Notes under the pieces: generated by a model
Database searches by the model: none
What the model saw: the letters and a program-made list of their open reading frames with translations, nothing else
Told to the model about the DNA's origin: nothing
Translations under genes and position numbers: made by a program
Shown: positions 1-7,799 of the stretch, piece by piece
How the letters are laid out: each line of letters begins with the position of its first letter
How positions within the stretch are numbered: position 1 is the stretch's first letter
Assembly (NCBI GenBank): GCA_031547885.1
Contig: JAVBRO010000008.1
Coordinates: 93,550 to 157,549, forward strand
Length of the DNA stretch: 64,000 nucleotides
Origin: UBA940 sp031547885
GTDB taxonomy: Bacteria > Bacteroidota > Bacteroidia > Bacteroidales > Rikenellaceae
Direction of reading: 5' to 3'

Positions 1-2
1 TT

Positions 3-152
3 TTCCAACCTGAGAATCGGGACATGGAACCGGCACGCGGGTTCGAGGAGAAGACCTTCGTATTTGTAAAAAAAGAAAGTTATCAAACACCCATTATGTG
101 GACTTCGCAGACCCTTTTGCGTTCGCGAATCTGGTCCCAGTCGATAAAGTAG
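3..152 (+). CDS. possible 3' end of a gene entering from the left (uncertain)
   Basis: A reading frame open from the window edge encodes about 49 residues, including GFEEKTFVFVKK, and ends at TAG 150-152. If real it would be the C-terminus of a plus-strand gene meeting the minus-strand yjbQ-like gene tail to tail with about 70 bases of overlap. That much overlap is unusual, so this may be chance. I do not recognise the fragment and assign no function. Confidence 0.2.
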   Translation, partial: FQPENRDMEPARGFEEKTFVFVKKESYQTPIMWTSQTLLRSRIWSQSIK

Positions 153-583
153 ATAAATCCGAAATCGCCCAGCGAGAGTTTGCCGTCGATCAGGGGGATC
201 GTCTCCGAGCGGCCGAAAAACACGGAACGCAGATGGGCGTCGGTGTTGAGGCTTCCCTTGGGCTCCTCGTCGGGGAACGTGAGCGCAAATTCGATATGCT
301 TCGGGCCGGGATGGTGGTACTGCCCCTCGCTGCGGCACGTCGGGATCAGTTTTTCCATGATGTCGTTAAGATCCTGCTGCATATACTCCCGGCCGAAGAA
401 ATTAAGGTCGTGGGAGCACTCCTGCGTGATGACCGAGCAAGTGGTGTGGTGCGAATAGACCACGCATATCCCGTCTTTGATGCCCGATTCATCTATAATA
501 TTTTTAACGCCGTCGGTCACGTTGTGAAAGTCGGGGCGGTGGTCTTTCGACTGCAGTTCGATGATTCCTCTGTAAAGTTTCAT
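83..583 (-). CDS. YjbQ / UPF0047 family protein
   Basis: The product is 166 aa, starting at MKLYRGIIEL (ATG 581-583). The family signature is clear: VVYSHHTTCSV near residues 42-52, a central HHPGPKH and TDAHLRS segment, and a C-terminal GDFGFIYFIDWD followed by CEVHIMG. These match the conserved histidines and closing strand of the YjbQ fold. YjbQ proteins have been linked to a weak thiamine-phosphate-synthase-like activity, but their true role is unsettled. This copy is somewhat longer than the usual 135-145 aa. It is the last gene of the long minus-strand train, 38 bases after the TIM-like gene, which suggests a link to sugar-phosphate metabolism. Reading the frame further upstream gives only arginine-rich shadow sequence, so the later start is preferred. 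Confidence 0.85.
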   Translation of the reverse strand: MKLYRGIIELQSKDHRPDFHNVTDGVKNIIDESGIKDGICVVYSHHTTCSVITQECSHDLNFFGREYMQQDLNDIMEKLIPTCRSEGQYHHPGPKHIEFALTFPDEEPKGSLNTDAHLRSVFFGRSETIPLIDGKLSLGDFGFIYFIDWDQIRERKRVCEVHIMGV

Positions 584-621
584 TTTTCTATGTTTTTGAT
601 GAATGAATGAATTTCTTTCGG

Positions 622-1326
622 TTATCCGGCGTGCCGCTCGTCCCACGCCGTGCGGACGGCCCGTATCATCTCCCACAGCATCGCTTCGGGGTCGGCGGCT
701 TTCATTATGCCGCTGGTGGTGCCGGTCGCGTCGGCTCCGGCGCGGATCATGTTGTAGACGTCCTCGCCGTTGGAAATCCCGGCCCCCTGGAGCACCAGTA
801 TTTCTGGGTCGATCTTCTTTATGGCCGAGGTGGTCGCCGCGACGTATTCCGCATCGCTTGTCTGCCCGGTGCCTATGAGTTCGGTGGGTTCGGCGACGAT
901 GATGTTGGGCCCGAAACGGGCGATGGCTTCGGCCTCGGCGAGGGTCGAGGCGCAAACGATCGTCGCAAGGCCCACCTCGTCGGCACGGCGGATGGCCCGG
1001 TAGAGGTCGGCCGTCGTCATTGGTTTTTCGGCATGGTTGAGCATTGCTCCGACAGCTCCGGCAGCCTTCACGGCTTCGGGAAGTATCGACCCGAGTCCGC
1101 GGCCGACCGTTATGGGGTCGATGTGCTGGGCGAAGATCAGCACGTTGCGGGTGTTCTCAGCCAACAGCCTGATGTCGGTAGGCTGCGGCGTGAGGATAAT
1201 TCTCACGTCGTATTTCGCGGATGCCTCGTCGGCCGCCCTGGCCAGCGCCAGCATCCTGTCGCCGTAGAGGAAAGCCTTCGGTCCTATCTCGAAAAAAGGC
1301 GGCTCTATTTTTAATCCTTTATACAT
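622..1326 (-). CDS. triosephosphate-isomerase-family protein (archaeal/EryH-like type)
   Basis: The 234-aa product starts at MYKGLKIEPPFFEIGPK (ATG 1324-1326). TIM-barrel active-site residues are visible: Lys17 in EIGPK, His98 in LNHAEK, Glu146 in VAEPTELIGTGQ, and the phosphate loop GISNGEDV near residue 183. The length and the EPTELIGTG form of loop 6 resemble archaeal TIM and the TIM-like tetrulose-phosphate isomerases (EryH/LerI) rather than the roughly 250-aa housekeeping TpiA. The likely reaction is an aldose/ketose phosphate isomerisation of a C3 or C4 sugar phosphate in the cytoplasm. It lies at the end of the catabolic gene train, after a repeat-bearing gap of 201 bases. The exact substrate cannot be read from sequence. 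Confidence 0.8.
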   Translation of the reverse strand: MYKGLKIEPPFFEIGPKAFLYGDRMLALARAADEASAKYDVRIILTPQPTDIRLLAENTRNVLIFAQHIDPITVGRGLGSILPEAVKAAGAVGAMLNHAEKPMTTADLYRAIRRADEVGLATIVCASTLAEAEAIARFGPNIIVAEPTELIGTGQTSDAEYVAATTSAIKKIDPEILVLQGAGISNGEDVYNMIRAGADATGTTSGIMKAADPEAMLWEMIRAVRTAWDERHAG

Positions 1327-1374
1327 GTGGTCTATTATCTGATTTTCTATAAATATTTGTAAGCAACTTGCCGT

Positions 1375-1520
1375 TGTCATTCCGAGCCGAGCGTAGCGAG
1401 CCCTGAGCGAAGTCGAAGGGGCTGATTGTGCAAAAGCCTGCGCGTAGTCGAAGAATCTGATTGCGAAAAGCCCTGCTCGATCAGATGTCTCGGTTCCGCT
1501 TCGCTTCACTCGACATGACA
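1375..1520. repeat. dispersed palindromic repeat, TGTCATTCCGAG family (copy 1)
   Basis: This non-coding element lies between the TIM-like and SIS genes. It opens with TGTCATTCCGAG (1375-1386) and closes with CTCGACATGACA (1509-1520), an imperfect inverted repeat. Inside are degenerate repeats of the form GTCGAAG. Related elements occur at 33925-34108 and 44264-44366. It separates the last two genes from the rest of the train and could attenuate or process the transcript. Confidence 0.65.
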
Positions 1521-1527
1521 GCAGCGG

Positions 1528-2136
1528 TTACTTTTTATTTATTTTCTGCCCTACCGCGCCGCCGGGGTGGATCAGGGCGAACTGTTCGAGCCGGTAATCC
1601 GTCCGTTCCATGATCGCGGAAAGCAGGGCGTCGCAGATGGCGACCGTGGCGATGAAACTGGCGGTCGCCATGATGTTGAGTTTGTCGCTCTCGCGGTCGA
1701 TCTTCATCGGGATAACTATCTGCGACTTCCGGGCCAGCGGGGAATCCAGATTTTCTGTAATGGCGATAAGGGTGGTTCCTTTCGTGTTGCACACGTCGAT
1801 TATGGGCAGCAGCTCGGCCGTGTGGCCGCCGCGCGAGATCATCACCACTGCGTCGCCCCGCTTCATGCACCCCATGCCGCCATGGACGGCCTCTGCAGGG
1901 GATAGGAACTGCGCGCCGCGCTCGATGCAGCAGAGCGAATGGGCGAACTTCTTAGCCGCTATGCCCGACGACCCGCTGGCGCATGTGATTATCCTGGGAC
2001 AAGTGCTGAGCGCTTCCACGGCTTCGCAGAAACTCTCCGTATCGAGATAGCCGATAATGGCGCGTATGGCATCGCTTTCGACAACGAGAGACTCTTTCGC
2101 CCTCTCCAGGATCACCTCTTTCGATATCTTATCCAT
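1528..2136 (-). CDS. SIS-domain sugar-phosphate isomerase (KpsF/GutQ-like, no CBS domains)
   Basis: The product is 202 aa from MDKISKEVILERAKES (ATG 2134-2136). This start leaves 4 bases after the kinase stop; an alternative ATG at 2163 would overlap the kinase. SIS features include ITCASGSSGIAAKKFAHSL (residues about 49-67), MISRGGHTAELL (phosphosugar-binding loop) and the C-terminal FALIHPGGAVGQ motif of arabinose-5-phosphate isomerases. The CBS pair found in KdsD is missing, as in short catabolic versions. Expected role: ketose/aldose phosphate isomerisation, or an AgaS-like step, in the cytoplasm. It is tightly coupled to the FGGY kinase upstream. Confidence 0.85.
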   Translation of the reverse strand: MDKISKEVILERAKESLVVESDAIRAIIGYLDTESFCEAVEALSTCPRIITCASGSSGIAAKKFAHSLCCIERGAQFLSPAEAVHGGMGCMKRGDAVVMISRGGHTAELLPIIDVCNTKGTTLIAITENLDSPLARKSQIVIPMKIDRESDKLNIMATASFIATVAICDALLSAIMERTDYRLEQFALIHPGGAVGQKINKK

Positions 2137-2140
2137 ATAT

Positions 2141-3550
2141 TTAAAGATTATTGACCGATTCATTGTATTTTGCGGTTTCCATTAAGCCGGGGCGGATCTC
2201 ATCCACAAATCTCACCTGACACCCGACCGCTTCCGCAATATCCCTGAAACAGGACATACCGACCGCACACAGCATCGCCGCGCCTTTGCAGGCAAGTTCG
2301 CCCGATTCGGGAAGCAGAAATGTTCTGCCGAGCATATCCGCTTTTATCTGCAGCCAGAGCCTGCTCTGCGCCCCTCCCCCGGAAGGAACCACGGCATCCG
2401 CCCCGGCCGTCCCTTGGAGCTGCCCGACCAATCCGCGCAGGCTCGAAGCCGTCGACTCGAGGATCGCCCTCACGTAATGTCCGTGCGAATGCCGGCACTC
2501 CCTGTTCTTAAATCCACTCAATCCTTCATAGCTGCCGGCGCACGGCTTTGCAACGAGTCCGCCGCACAAAGGTTCCACGTCGGCGGCAAGTTCCAGCAAC
2601 CCGGGAATCGTATAGTCCGGGGCATGGATCGCCCTGTACCACTCCAGGGCAGCCGCTCCGTTGGCATCGAAAGCCATCTCGAAATACTCTCCCGGCAAAA
2701 GTCCCGGAGCCGAATTGACACCCGGCCGCGGATCGTAGCTCTTTTTATAGGCAACGCACGCCAGCACCGTTCCGGTCGATTCGCTTATATAGCCGGACCC
2801 GGGCAATCCCGCGCCCACTGCGGCCATATGGTGGTCCAGTCCGCCTGAAAAGAGCGGAGTACCGCGCCGCAATCCTGTCCGGGCAGCGCCATCACCGGTT
2901 ATCCGCCCGGCAAAAGTTCCCGTTCTCAGGGGCGTCGAGAGCCACGACGGGTCTATGTTGAATATACCGGCGGCCGTTTCCCAACGCTTTCCGCTCCCGG
3001 AATCCAGCAACCCTGTCATCGACGAGGTACTCAGGTCGCCGACCCGTTCGCCGGTAATGACAAATGTCAGGTAGTCCGATATCGTCATCACGCCGCGTGT
3101 CTTTCCCCACGTCACCGGCTCGTTTCTCCGGATCCACTCTGTTTTAGCCAACATAGAGTGTTTTCCGGGCTCCACTCCCAGACCTGTGGCCGATAGGAAA
3201 TCATCCCGGCCGGTCAATGCAGACAACGAAGCGCCGGACCTTCCGTCGGGCCACAGGATCAAAGGCGTTAACGGCCGGAAGGCATCGTCGAGCAGTAAGA
3301 AGCTATTGGCCTGGGATGAGTAGGAGACCGCCGTGATGCTTCCGGCTGTGGTCCGCGCGCTTTCCATGGCCTCCCTAACACATGAATGCAGCGTCTGCCA
3401 GAAAACCGGTATCTCCAACTCATACCATGAACCTCTTCTTGCGGCCGCTCCGACTGCCCGGCGACCCAATCCGTGTAACCTGCCGTCGAGATCGAACACG
3501 CCGGCTTTAAAATAGCTCGTCCCGAGGTCTATGCCGAGAAAAAAACTCAT
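2141..3550 (-). CDS. FGGY-family carbohydrate kinase
   Basis: The product is 469 aa (ATG 3548-3550). The N-terminal ATPase strand GIDLGTSYFKAGVFDLDGR (residues 6-24), the SESTGTVLACVAY segment (about 258-270), and the C-terminal PSGGGAQSRLWLQIKADML plus ACKGAAMLCAVG are hallmarks of FGGY kinases, which phosphorylate polyols, ketoses or aldoses using ATP. Overall it looks most like xylulokinase-type members. Its start overlaps the stop of the upstream ceramidase-like gene by 4 bases (ATGA type), so translation is probably coupled. It is the only sugar kinase in the train and so the likely entry phosphorylation step. The substrate is not predictable from sequence. Confidence 0.9.
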   Translation of the reverse strand: MSFFLGIDLGTSYFKAGVFDLDGRLHGLGRRAVGAAARRGSWYELEIPVFWQTLHSCVREAMESARTTAGSITAVSYSSQANSFLLLDDAFRPLTPLILWPDGRSGASLSALTGRDDFLSATGLGVEPGKHSMLAKTEWIRRNEPVTWGKTRGVMTISDYLTFVITGERVGDLSTSSMTGLLDSGSGKRWETAAGIFNIDPSWLSTPLRTGTFAGRITGDGAARTGLRRGTPLFSGGLDHHMAAVGAGLPGSGYISESTGTVLACVAYKKSYDPRPGVNSAPGLLPGEYFEMAFDANGAAALEWYRAIHAPDYTIPGLLELAADVEPLCGGLVAKPCAGSYEGLSGFKNRECRHSHGHYVRAILESTASSLRGLVGQLQGTAGADAVVPSGGGAQSRLWLQIKADMLGRTFLLPESGELACKGAAMLCAVGMSCFRDIAEAVGCQVRFVDEIRPGLMETAKYNESVNNL

Positions 3551-4872
3551 CTGTCAAGCCGTGATATCAGTTCCATCGTCTCCTTTACCAGGATATCCCC
3601 GGCGGTATGGTCGAAAAACGAGTTCCCGGACTCGTAATAACCCTTCTCGTGAGCCTCTTTCGTGGTAATGTAGCCCTGCAGTTCCCCGTTGGCATATGTG
3701 ATGAGGGCTATTTCGTCTATCTCCGCCTTGAGCCCCAGCCCATACCCGGCGAACACCTCTCCGGGCCACGCGGCGAACCACCGGCCGCCGATACCCACCG
3801 CCTGTATTTCGGCAGGCAGGCAGCTCCCGTAAATACTCTCCAGGCCGCCCGGGCAGGCAAGACGGGACAATGTCAGCAACTCCTCGGAACCGAACCAGTC
3901 GACCTCCGCAGTGCGTATTTCGCGCGGGTCCGCGGCACTCTGCCTGAGAGTTTCGAAACGCCGTTTAAGTTCATCCCGGTGCCGCTCTGCCCATCCGGCG
4001 TCGGGAAAAGTGCGGCGGGGCAGATCCGTAAAGGTTTGTCCCGGCCTTATCGGAATATCCGTCGAATATTCCGGACCCGATGCCAAAGCCGATATCAGGG
4101 AGCCGGCAACTATCCGTCCGAGGCGGTGCGCCTCGTCGAAAGTATTCTCCCTCGCGGCATGGCGCGGGCTCTGGTCTCCTGCCGCACCCGTGAAATATAT
4201 GACAGGACATCCTTCTCCGAGAACTTCACTCTGCAGGGTCTGCCTGACATAATGCGGAAAGTCGCTGCTGTAAAGGGTGGAATCCTCGTGCAGGATAGTC
4301 GGGTGCATACTGCATACCAGCATGCACGCTACATACCGGCCGCCAGCATCGCGCACAACCACTGCAGGAACGTTCATATCTTTCGCACCGGCGGGATCAT
4401 GGCGGTTGCCCCCCGTTCCGGATGCGTCCCCATTGATAAAAGCCGCCCCGGCAGGTGCGGCATTGCGGAAAGCGAGGCAAGCCGCCTCTATGGTTTTTTC
4501 TTCCATATACCCCAGGTAATCCCTGTCGGCAGGCGGGACCACCGGGTCATCGCTGCTTGCGGCGCAATCGACGGTCACCGGCCCGGAATGGGTATGAGTC
4601 GCGGCTACCATGATATTCGAAGAGGGAACGCCGGTCCTTTCCGAAATACCGTCCCTGATGCGCGCCACGGTTCCCTTGTCCAGATAAAGTACATCGTTGG
4701 AGAGGAACAGCGCGCACTCCCGGCCGTCGGAAAGAAACAGCGCCGAACTCAACAGAGGATCGTGCGTTCCGGTACTTATCCTTTCGACGAAAGGATAGCC
4801 GTGAAGAAAATGCGGCGTGGGCGGAGTGATATCCGTGAATGCCGCTCCCGCTATCAGGGAACCATGTTTCAT
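3547..4872 (-). CDS. neutral/alkaline non-lysosomal ceramidase-like hydrolase, cytoplasmic
   Basis: The 441-aa product starts at MKHGSLIAGAAFTDITPP (ATG 4870-4872). It has the family's N-terminal AAFTDITPP, the zinc motif ATHTHSGP (residues about 101-108), a second histidine in SMHPTI, and FTGAAGDQSPR, which corresponds to the catalytic GDVSPN-like loop of neutral ceramidases. Unlike secreted ceramidases there is no signal peptide and no C-terminal immunoglobulin-like domain, and the protein is much shorter. The known family reaction is hydrolysis of an amide (N-acyl) bond. Between a NagB-like gene and a sugar kinase, removal of an N-acyl group from an imported amino sugar or conjugate is a reasonable inference. 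The stop overlaps the kinase start by 4 bases. Confidence 0.75.
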   Translation of the reverse strand: MKHGSLIAGAAFTDITPPTPHFLHGYPFVERISTGTHDPLLSSALFLSDGRECALFLSNDVLYLDKGTVARIRDGISERTGVPSSNIMVAATHTHSGPVTVDCAASSDDPVVPPADRDYLGYMEEKTIEAACLAFRNAAPAGAAFINGDASGTGGNRHDPAGAKDMNVPAVVVRDAGGRYVACMLVCSMHPTILHEDSTLYSSDFPHYVRQTLQSEVLGEGCPVIYFTGAAGDQSPRHAARENTFDEAHRLGRIVAGSLISALASGPEYSTDIPIRPGQTFTDLPRRTFPDAGWAERHRDELKRRFETLRQSAADPREIRTAEVDWFGSEELLTLSRLACPGGLESIYGSCLPAEIQAVGIGGRWFAAWPGEVFAGYGLGLKAEIDEIALITYANGELQGYITTKEAHEKGYYESGNSFFDHTAGDILVKETMELISRLDR

Positions 4873-4883
4873 AAACAAAAAAA

Positions 4884-5816
4884 CTAATATGCCTTGTCCC
4901 AGTCCAGGACTATGTCCTGGGCTATCGTTTCCGAAACATACACGTCCGTCCTGAGCGTCTGCAGGATTGATTCCGGAACGAGCGGAGTTACCGGTCCGTG
5001 CAGAACCAGGCGCGAGATGAAACGCTGCCAGGCGGTCGATGTCCCGTGGACGGTGATGGCGTGGATGTCGATGCGTTCCTTTGCCTTTATGACATCCGCC
5101 GGGCCGATCGTGGCCGCCCTGGGCGGCACCGCCGCCAGATTGCCGCTCTTGCCGAAACATCCGTGCAGCGAGTTCTGCGCAAGCGTGAACGGGCTTAACG
5201 TACATATACGGGGGCCCATATTTTTCCACTCCTCGAGGCTTCCCCGGAATTCCGGGGCGTCGGGTTCTATGAAAGCGAGGTGTCCGGTCCATCCGGGACC
5301 GCTGTAGCATATATCCGCGCCGCCCAGATCTTCGATCATTTTGCCGTAATCGTTCAGATTGCCGTTGGTAAACCCCGTAAAGTGATCCTTCGGCGGCCTC
5401 AACTCCCCGTCGATCTCGTAATAGAAATATTTCATCATGGCGTTGGTCAGGCCGTGCTCCCAATCGACAGGCGCGATATTCCCCTTCTCATCCGCATATT
5501 CATCCATTGCGAAAGCATAAATATTACGGCAGTCTATGCGGCAGGAGTTTATCAGGCGCGCCACATGCCTGTATACTGGAGCCGGATTGGGAAGTATCAT
5601 AACGAGCCTCTCGCCCGTCTCGGCCGACCGCTTTATACGCCGCAGCATATCCGCTATCCAGATGGCATCGATGTCCGCATCGGGAACCACTTTTATTTTA
5701 AAATCGGGGTTCGGATGTTTCCCGATATCCTCTCTCCTGATCGCAGAGACCCTTTCGATCTCGGCCTTATCCCTGAACGGAACCCATTCCGACGGGTTAT
5801 AATCAAATCGCTTCAT
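4884..5816 (-). CDS. glucosamine-6-phosphate deaminase/isomerase-like protein (NagB family)
   Basis: The product is 310 aa from MKRFDYNPSEWVPFRDK (ATG 5814-5816). The region upstream offers only a TTG two codons earlier. NagB-like features include a substrate-binding strand ending VMILPNPAPVYRHVARLI (about 75-92), the acidic loop FAMDEYADEKG (about 106-116), and GGADICYSGPGWTGHLAFIEPD, the equivalent of the GIGxDGHIAFNEP motif. The active-site loop is clearly divergent (GPGWTGHLAF), so it may act on a sugar phosphate other than glucosamine-6-phosphate. It lies 9 bases after nagA-like and 11 bases before the ceramidase-like gene. Together they imply deacylation followed by deamination or isomerisation in the cytoplasm. 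Confidence 0.8.
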   Translation of the reverse strand: MKRFDYNPSEWVPFRDKAEIERVSAIRREDIGKHPNPDFKIKVVPDADIDAIWIADMLRRIKRSAETGERLVMILPNPAPVYRHVARLINSCRIDCRNIYAFAMDEYADEKGNIAPVDWEHGLTNAMMKYFYYEIDGELRPPKDHFTGFTNGNLNDYGKMIEDLGGADICYSGPGWTGHLAFIEPDAPEFRGSLEEWKNMGPRICTLSPFTLAQNSLHGCFGKSGNLAAVPPRAATIGPADVIKAKERIDIHAITVHGTSTAWQRFISRLVLHGPVTPLVPESILQTLRTDVYVSETIAQDIVLDWDKAY

Positions 5817-5825
5817 AATCAATAT

Positions 5826-7007
5826 TTAGTTGTTTCTGTAACGGCATTCTCCCCCGACCCAGGTCCGGAGTATATTAAGATCACTATCCATAACGACAAA
5901 ATCGGCATCGTAGCCGGCAGCCAGGCGGCCTTTCCTGCCGCCGAGGCCCAACACTGCAGCGGGATTTGCACTGAGCAGCCTTATCGTCTCCGGCAGACCC
6001 AGTTCCAGCCATTTCACGGCATTCCTCAACGCCTGGTCCATGGTCAGGCCGCTCCCCGCAAGCGTGTTGTCCTTCACCGCCCTCGCCGGAGCACCCCTGT
6101 ATTCAAAACTGACTTCGCCCATATTCCCGAAAACAAACCGGCCCGGCTCCAATCCCGCCCCGACATTCGAGTCCGTTATCAGGCAGACCCGGCCCGGTCC
6201 GTCAGCTTTGCATGCCAGAGCCATTTTGACGGCAACGGGATCTACATGCACCCCGTCAAGGATGAAATCGACGCTCACCCGCGGATCGGCCAGAACAGCC
6301 TCTACCGCACCGCACGGCCTGACTCCCGGTTCGGTGACTTCGGGAGCCGGGAACACATCGTAGAAATGAGTGGCATGCCGCGCGCCCGCTTCGATCGCCT
6401 TTTGAGTTTGAGAGACCGTTGCAGCGGTGTGGGTAATGAAGACGGGTGCGTCGTTTCCCGTCATCACAGGTATCACTTCCGCGATCCCGCCGACATCCGG
6501 AGAGACGCTGAAAACGGCTTTATAAGGTTTGGCCGCCTCGATCAGGGAGTTCACCCGCGCGGCATCGGGTAGTGCCGCCGAATCGGAATTCAGCGCCCCG
6601 GTCAATTTGAGGAACGGACCTTCCAGATGGAAACCCAGTATCTCCGCGCCTTCATACTCCCCCCCTGCCAACCGGGAAAGGAACCCGGCATCTTCTCCTT
6701 CCGGACGCGGCGCGACTGTCGGCAGGAAACCCGTAACACCGTACTGCGGCAGTGTACGGCACATTTCGGCCAGGTCTCCGGGACCGTTGTCGACCAGCGA
6801 GAGGTGAATGCCGTGGATGTGCATGTCGATAAAGCCGGGTACGATGAAAGCATCGCCGAAGTCGGCCATGCAATCCGCCCCGCATGACCCGCCCACCCCG
6901 GTTATGACACCGTCCCGGACTGTAACGTATCCGTCGGCAATACCCGAATCTGTCACTATTTTTCCCTTAAGCGAAAACTCTCTGTTCTCTCCCATCATCT
7001 CCCGCAT
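5826..7007 (-). CDS. N-acetylglucosamine-6-phosphate deacetylase family amidohydrolase (NagA/AgaA-like)
   Basis: The product is 393 aa (ATG 7005-7007). It has the amidohydrolase motif FIDMHIHGIHL (residues about 56-66), FHLEGPFLK with the metal-binding Glu, FITHTAATV, ATHFYDVFPAPEV with a metal-ligand His, FILDGVHVDP, and the catalytic aspartate segment LITDSNVGAG. These are the ordered motifs of NagA. The reaction is removal of acetate from an N-acetyl-hexosamine-6-phosphate, probably of gluco or galacto type. The ATG directly follows the SDR stop with no gap. A second putative deacylase (the ceramidase-like gene) lies two genes further on, so two different N-acyl groups or steps may be involved. 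Confidence 0.88.
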   Translation of the reverse strand: MREMMGENREFSLKGKIVTDSGIADGYVTVRDGVITGVGGSCGADCMADFGDAFIVPGFIDMHIHGIHLSLVDNGPGDLAEMCRTLPQYGVTGFLPTVAPRPEGEDAGFLSRLAGGEYEGAEILGFHLEGPFLKLTGALNSDSAALPDAARVNSLIEAAKPYKAVFSVSPDVGGIAEVIPVMTGNDAPVFITHTAATVSQTQKAIEAGARHATHFYDVFPAPEVTEPGVRPCGAVEAVLADPRVSVDFILDGVHVDPVAVKMALACKADGPGRVCLITDSNVGAGLEPGRFVFGNMGEVSFEYRGAPARAVKDNTLAGSGLTMDQALRNAVKWLELGLPETIRLLSANPAAVLGLGGRKGRLAAGYDADFVVMDSDLNILRTWVGGECRYRNN

Positions 7008-7784
7008 TTATGCATTCAACCCTCCGTCCATTACTATATTCTCGCCGTTTATGTAGGCTCCCGCATCGGAAGCCAGCAGGACCATAAGCCCTTTTATATC
7101 GTCGCTGCCCGCCATACGGCCGAGCGGGACCTTTCGGCAGTAATTCCCGAGAAAACGTTCGGGCTGGTTGTTGAAAAGCCCGCCCGGACTGACACAGTTC
7201 ACCCTTATATTTTTACCCGCGAAGACCTTTGCCAGGTAGCGGGTAAGGTTTATCAGCCCAGCCCTGTGGAAAAAATAATCGGGCGGCGGCCAGCCCATAT
7301 CCGTACCGTCGTAATTCGACAGGTCGGGTCCCGACATTCCCATCATCGAGGCTATGTTTATCACGCTTCCGCCGCCGCTCTGTCCGATCAGCCCGCACAT
7401 TTCACGCAGGATATCCATGGCTCCCGTGGCATTCACAGCCATCGAAGCCGCAAAATTTTCTATCGGATCGTCATACCCTTTCATCGGCCTGGCCACGGCG
7501 TTGTTCACGAACACGTCCAGCCGGCCGAATTTCGCGGCGATCTCCTTCCTTAATGCCAGCACAGAACCGTGATCGGCCTGGTCCACCTGCATGCCGTGGA
7601 CGTCCAATCCCTCGGAACGGAAGCGTTCGACAGCTTTTTTTACATTATCCGGGTTTCGGGAGGCGATGATGACCGTCCCTCCCATTTCGGCCATGCCTTC
7701 CACGATGCATTTACCGTAATTTCCTGCGCCTCCCGTGACCAGGATAACTTTACCTTTTAAACTCAACAGCTCTTTGATGTTCAT
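7008..7784 (-). CDS. short-chain dehydrogenase/reductase with YxxxR active site
   Basis: The product is 258 aa (ATG 7782-7784). It shows the nucleotide-binding TGGAGNYG (residues 17-24), NNAVARP, and the catalytic serine region VINIASMMGM. It has the C-terminal HTH-free SDR ending GENIVMDGGLNA. The usual YxxxK dyad reads Tyr-Phe-Phe-His-Arg: the lysine that lowers the tyrosine pKa is replaced by arginine. The codon AGG is unambiguous. An insertion with three prolines (GWPPPDYFF) precedes the tyrosine. It probably oxidises or reduces a sugar or sugar acid with NAD(P). It lies between nagA-like and the Gfo/Idh gene. The family assignment is firm; activity with arginine is uncertain. Confidence 0.88.
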   Translation of the reverse strand: MNIKELLSLKGKVILVTGGAGNYGKCIVEGMAEMGGTVIIASRNPDNVKKAVERFRSEGLDVHGMQVDQADHGSVLALRKEIAAKFGRLDVFVNNAVARPMKGYDDPIENFAASMAVNATGAMDILREMCGLIGQSGGGSVINIASMMGMSGPDLSNYDGTDMGWPPPDYFFHRAGLINLTRYLAKVFAGKNIRVNCVSPGGLFNNQPERFLGNYCRKVPLGRMAGSDDIKGLMVLLASDAGAYINGENIVMDGGLNA

Positions 7785-7799
7785 GATCCCGCACAGCTA

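Noticed and set aside
83..955. 290-aa minus-strand frame extending the YjbQ gene upstream
   Set aside because: The extra N-terminal part is Arg/His-rich shadow of the TIM-like gene in another frame. The family domain begins at the ATG 581-583.
1390..1509. N-terminal extension of the TIM-like protein to 1509
   Set aside because: The extra codons lie in a dispersed repeat and encode no family sequence. ATG 1324-1326 matches the family start.
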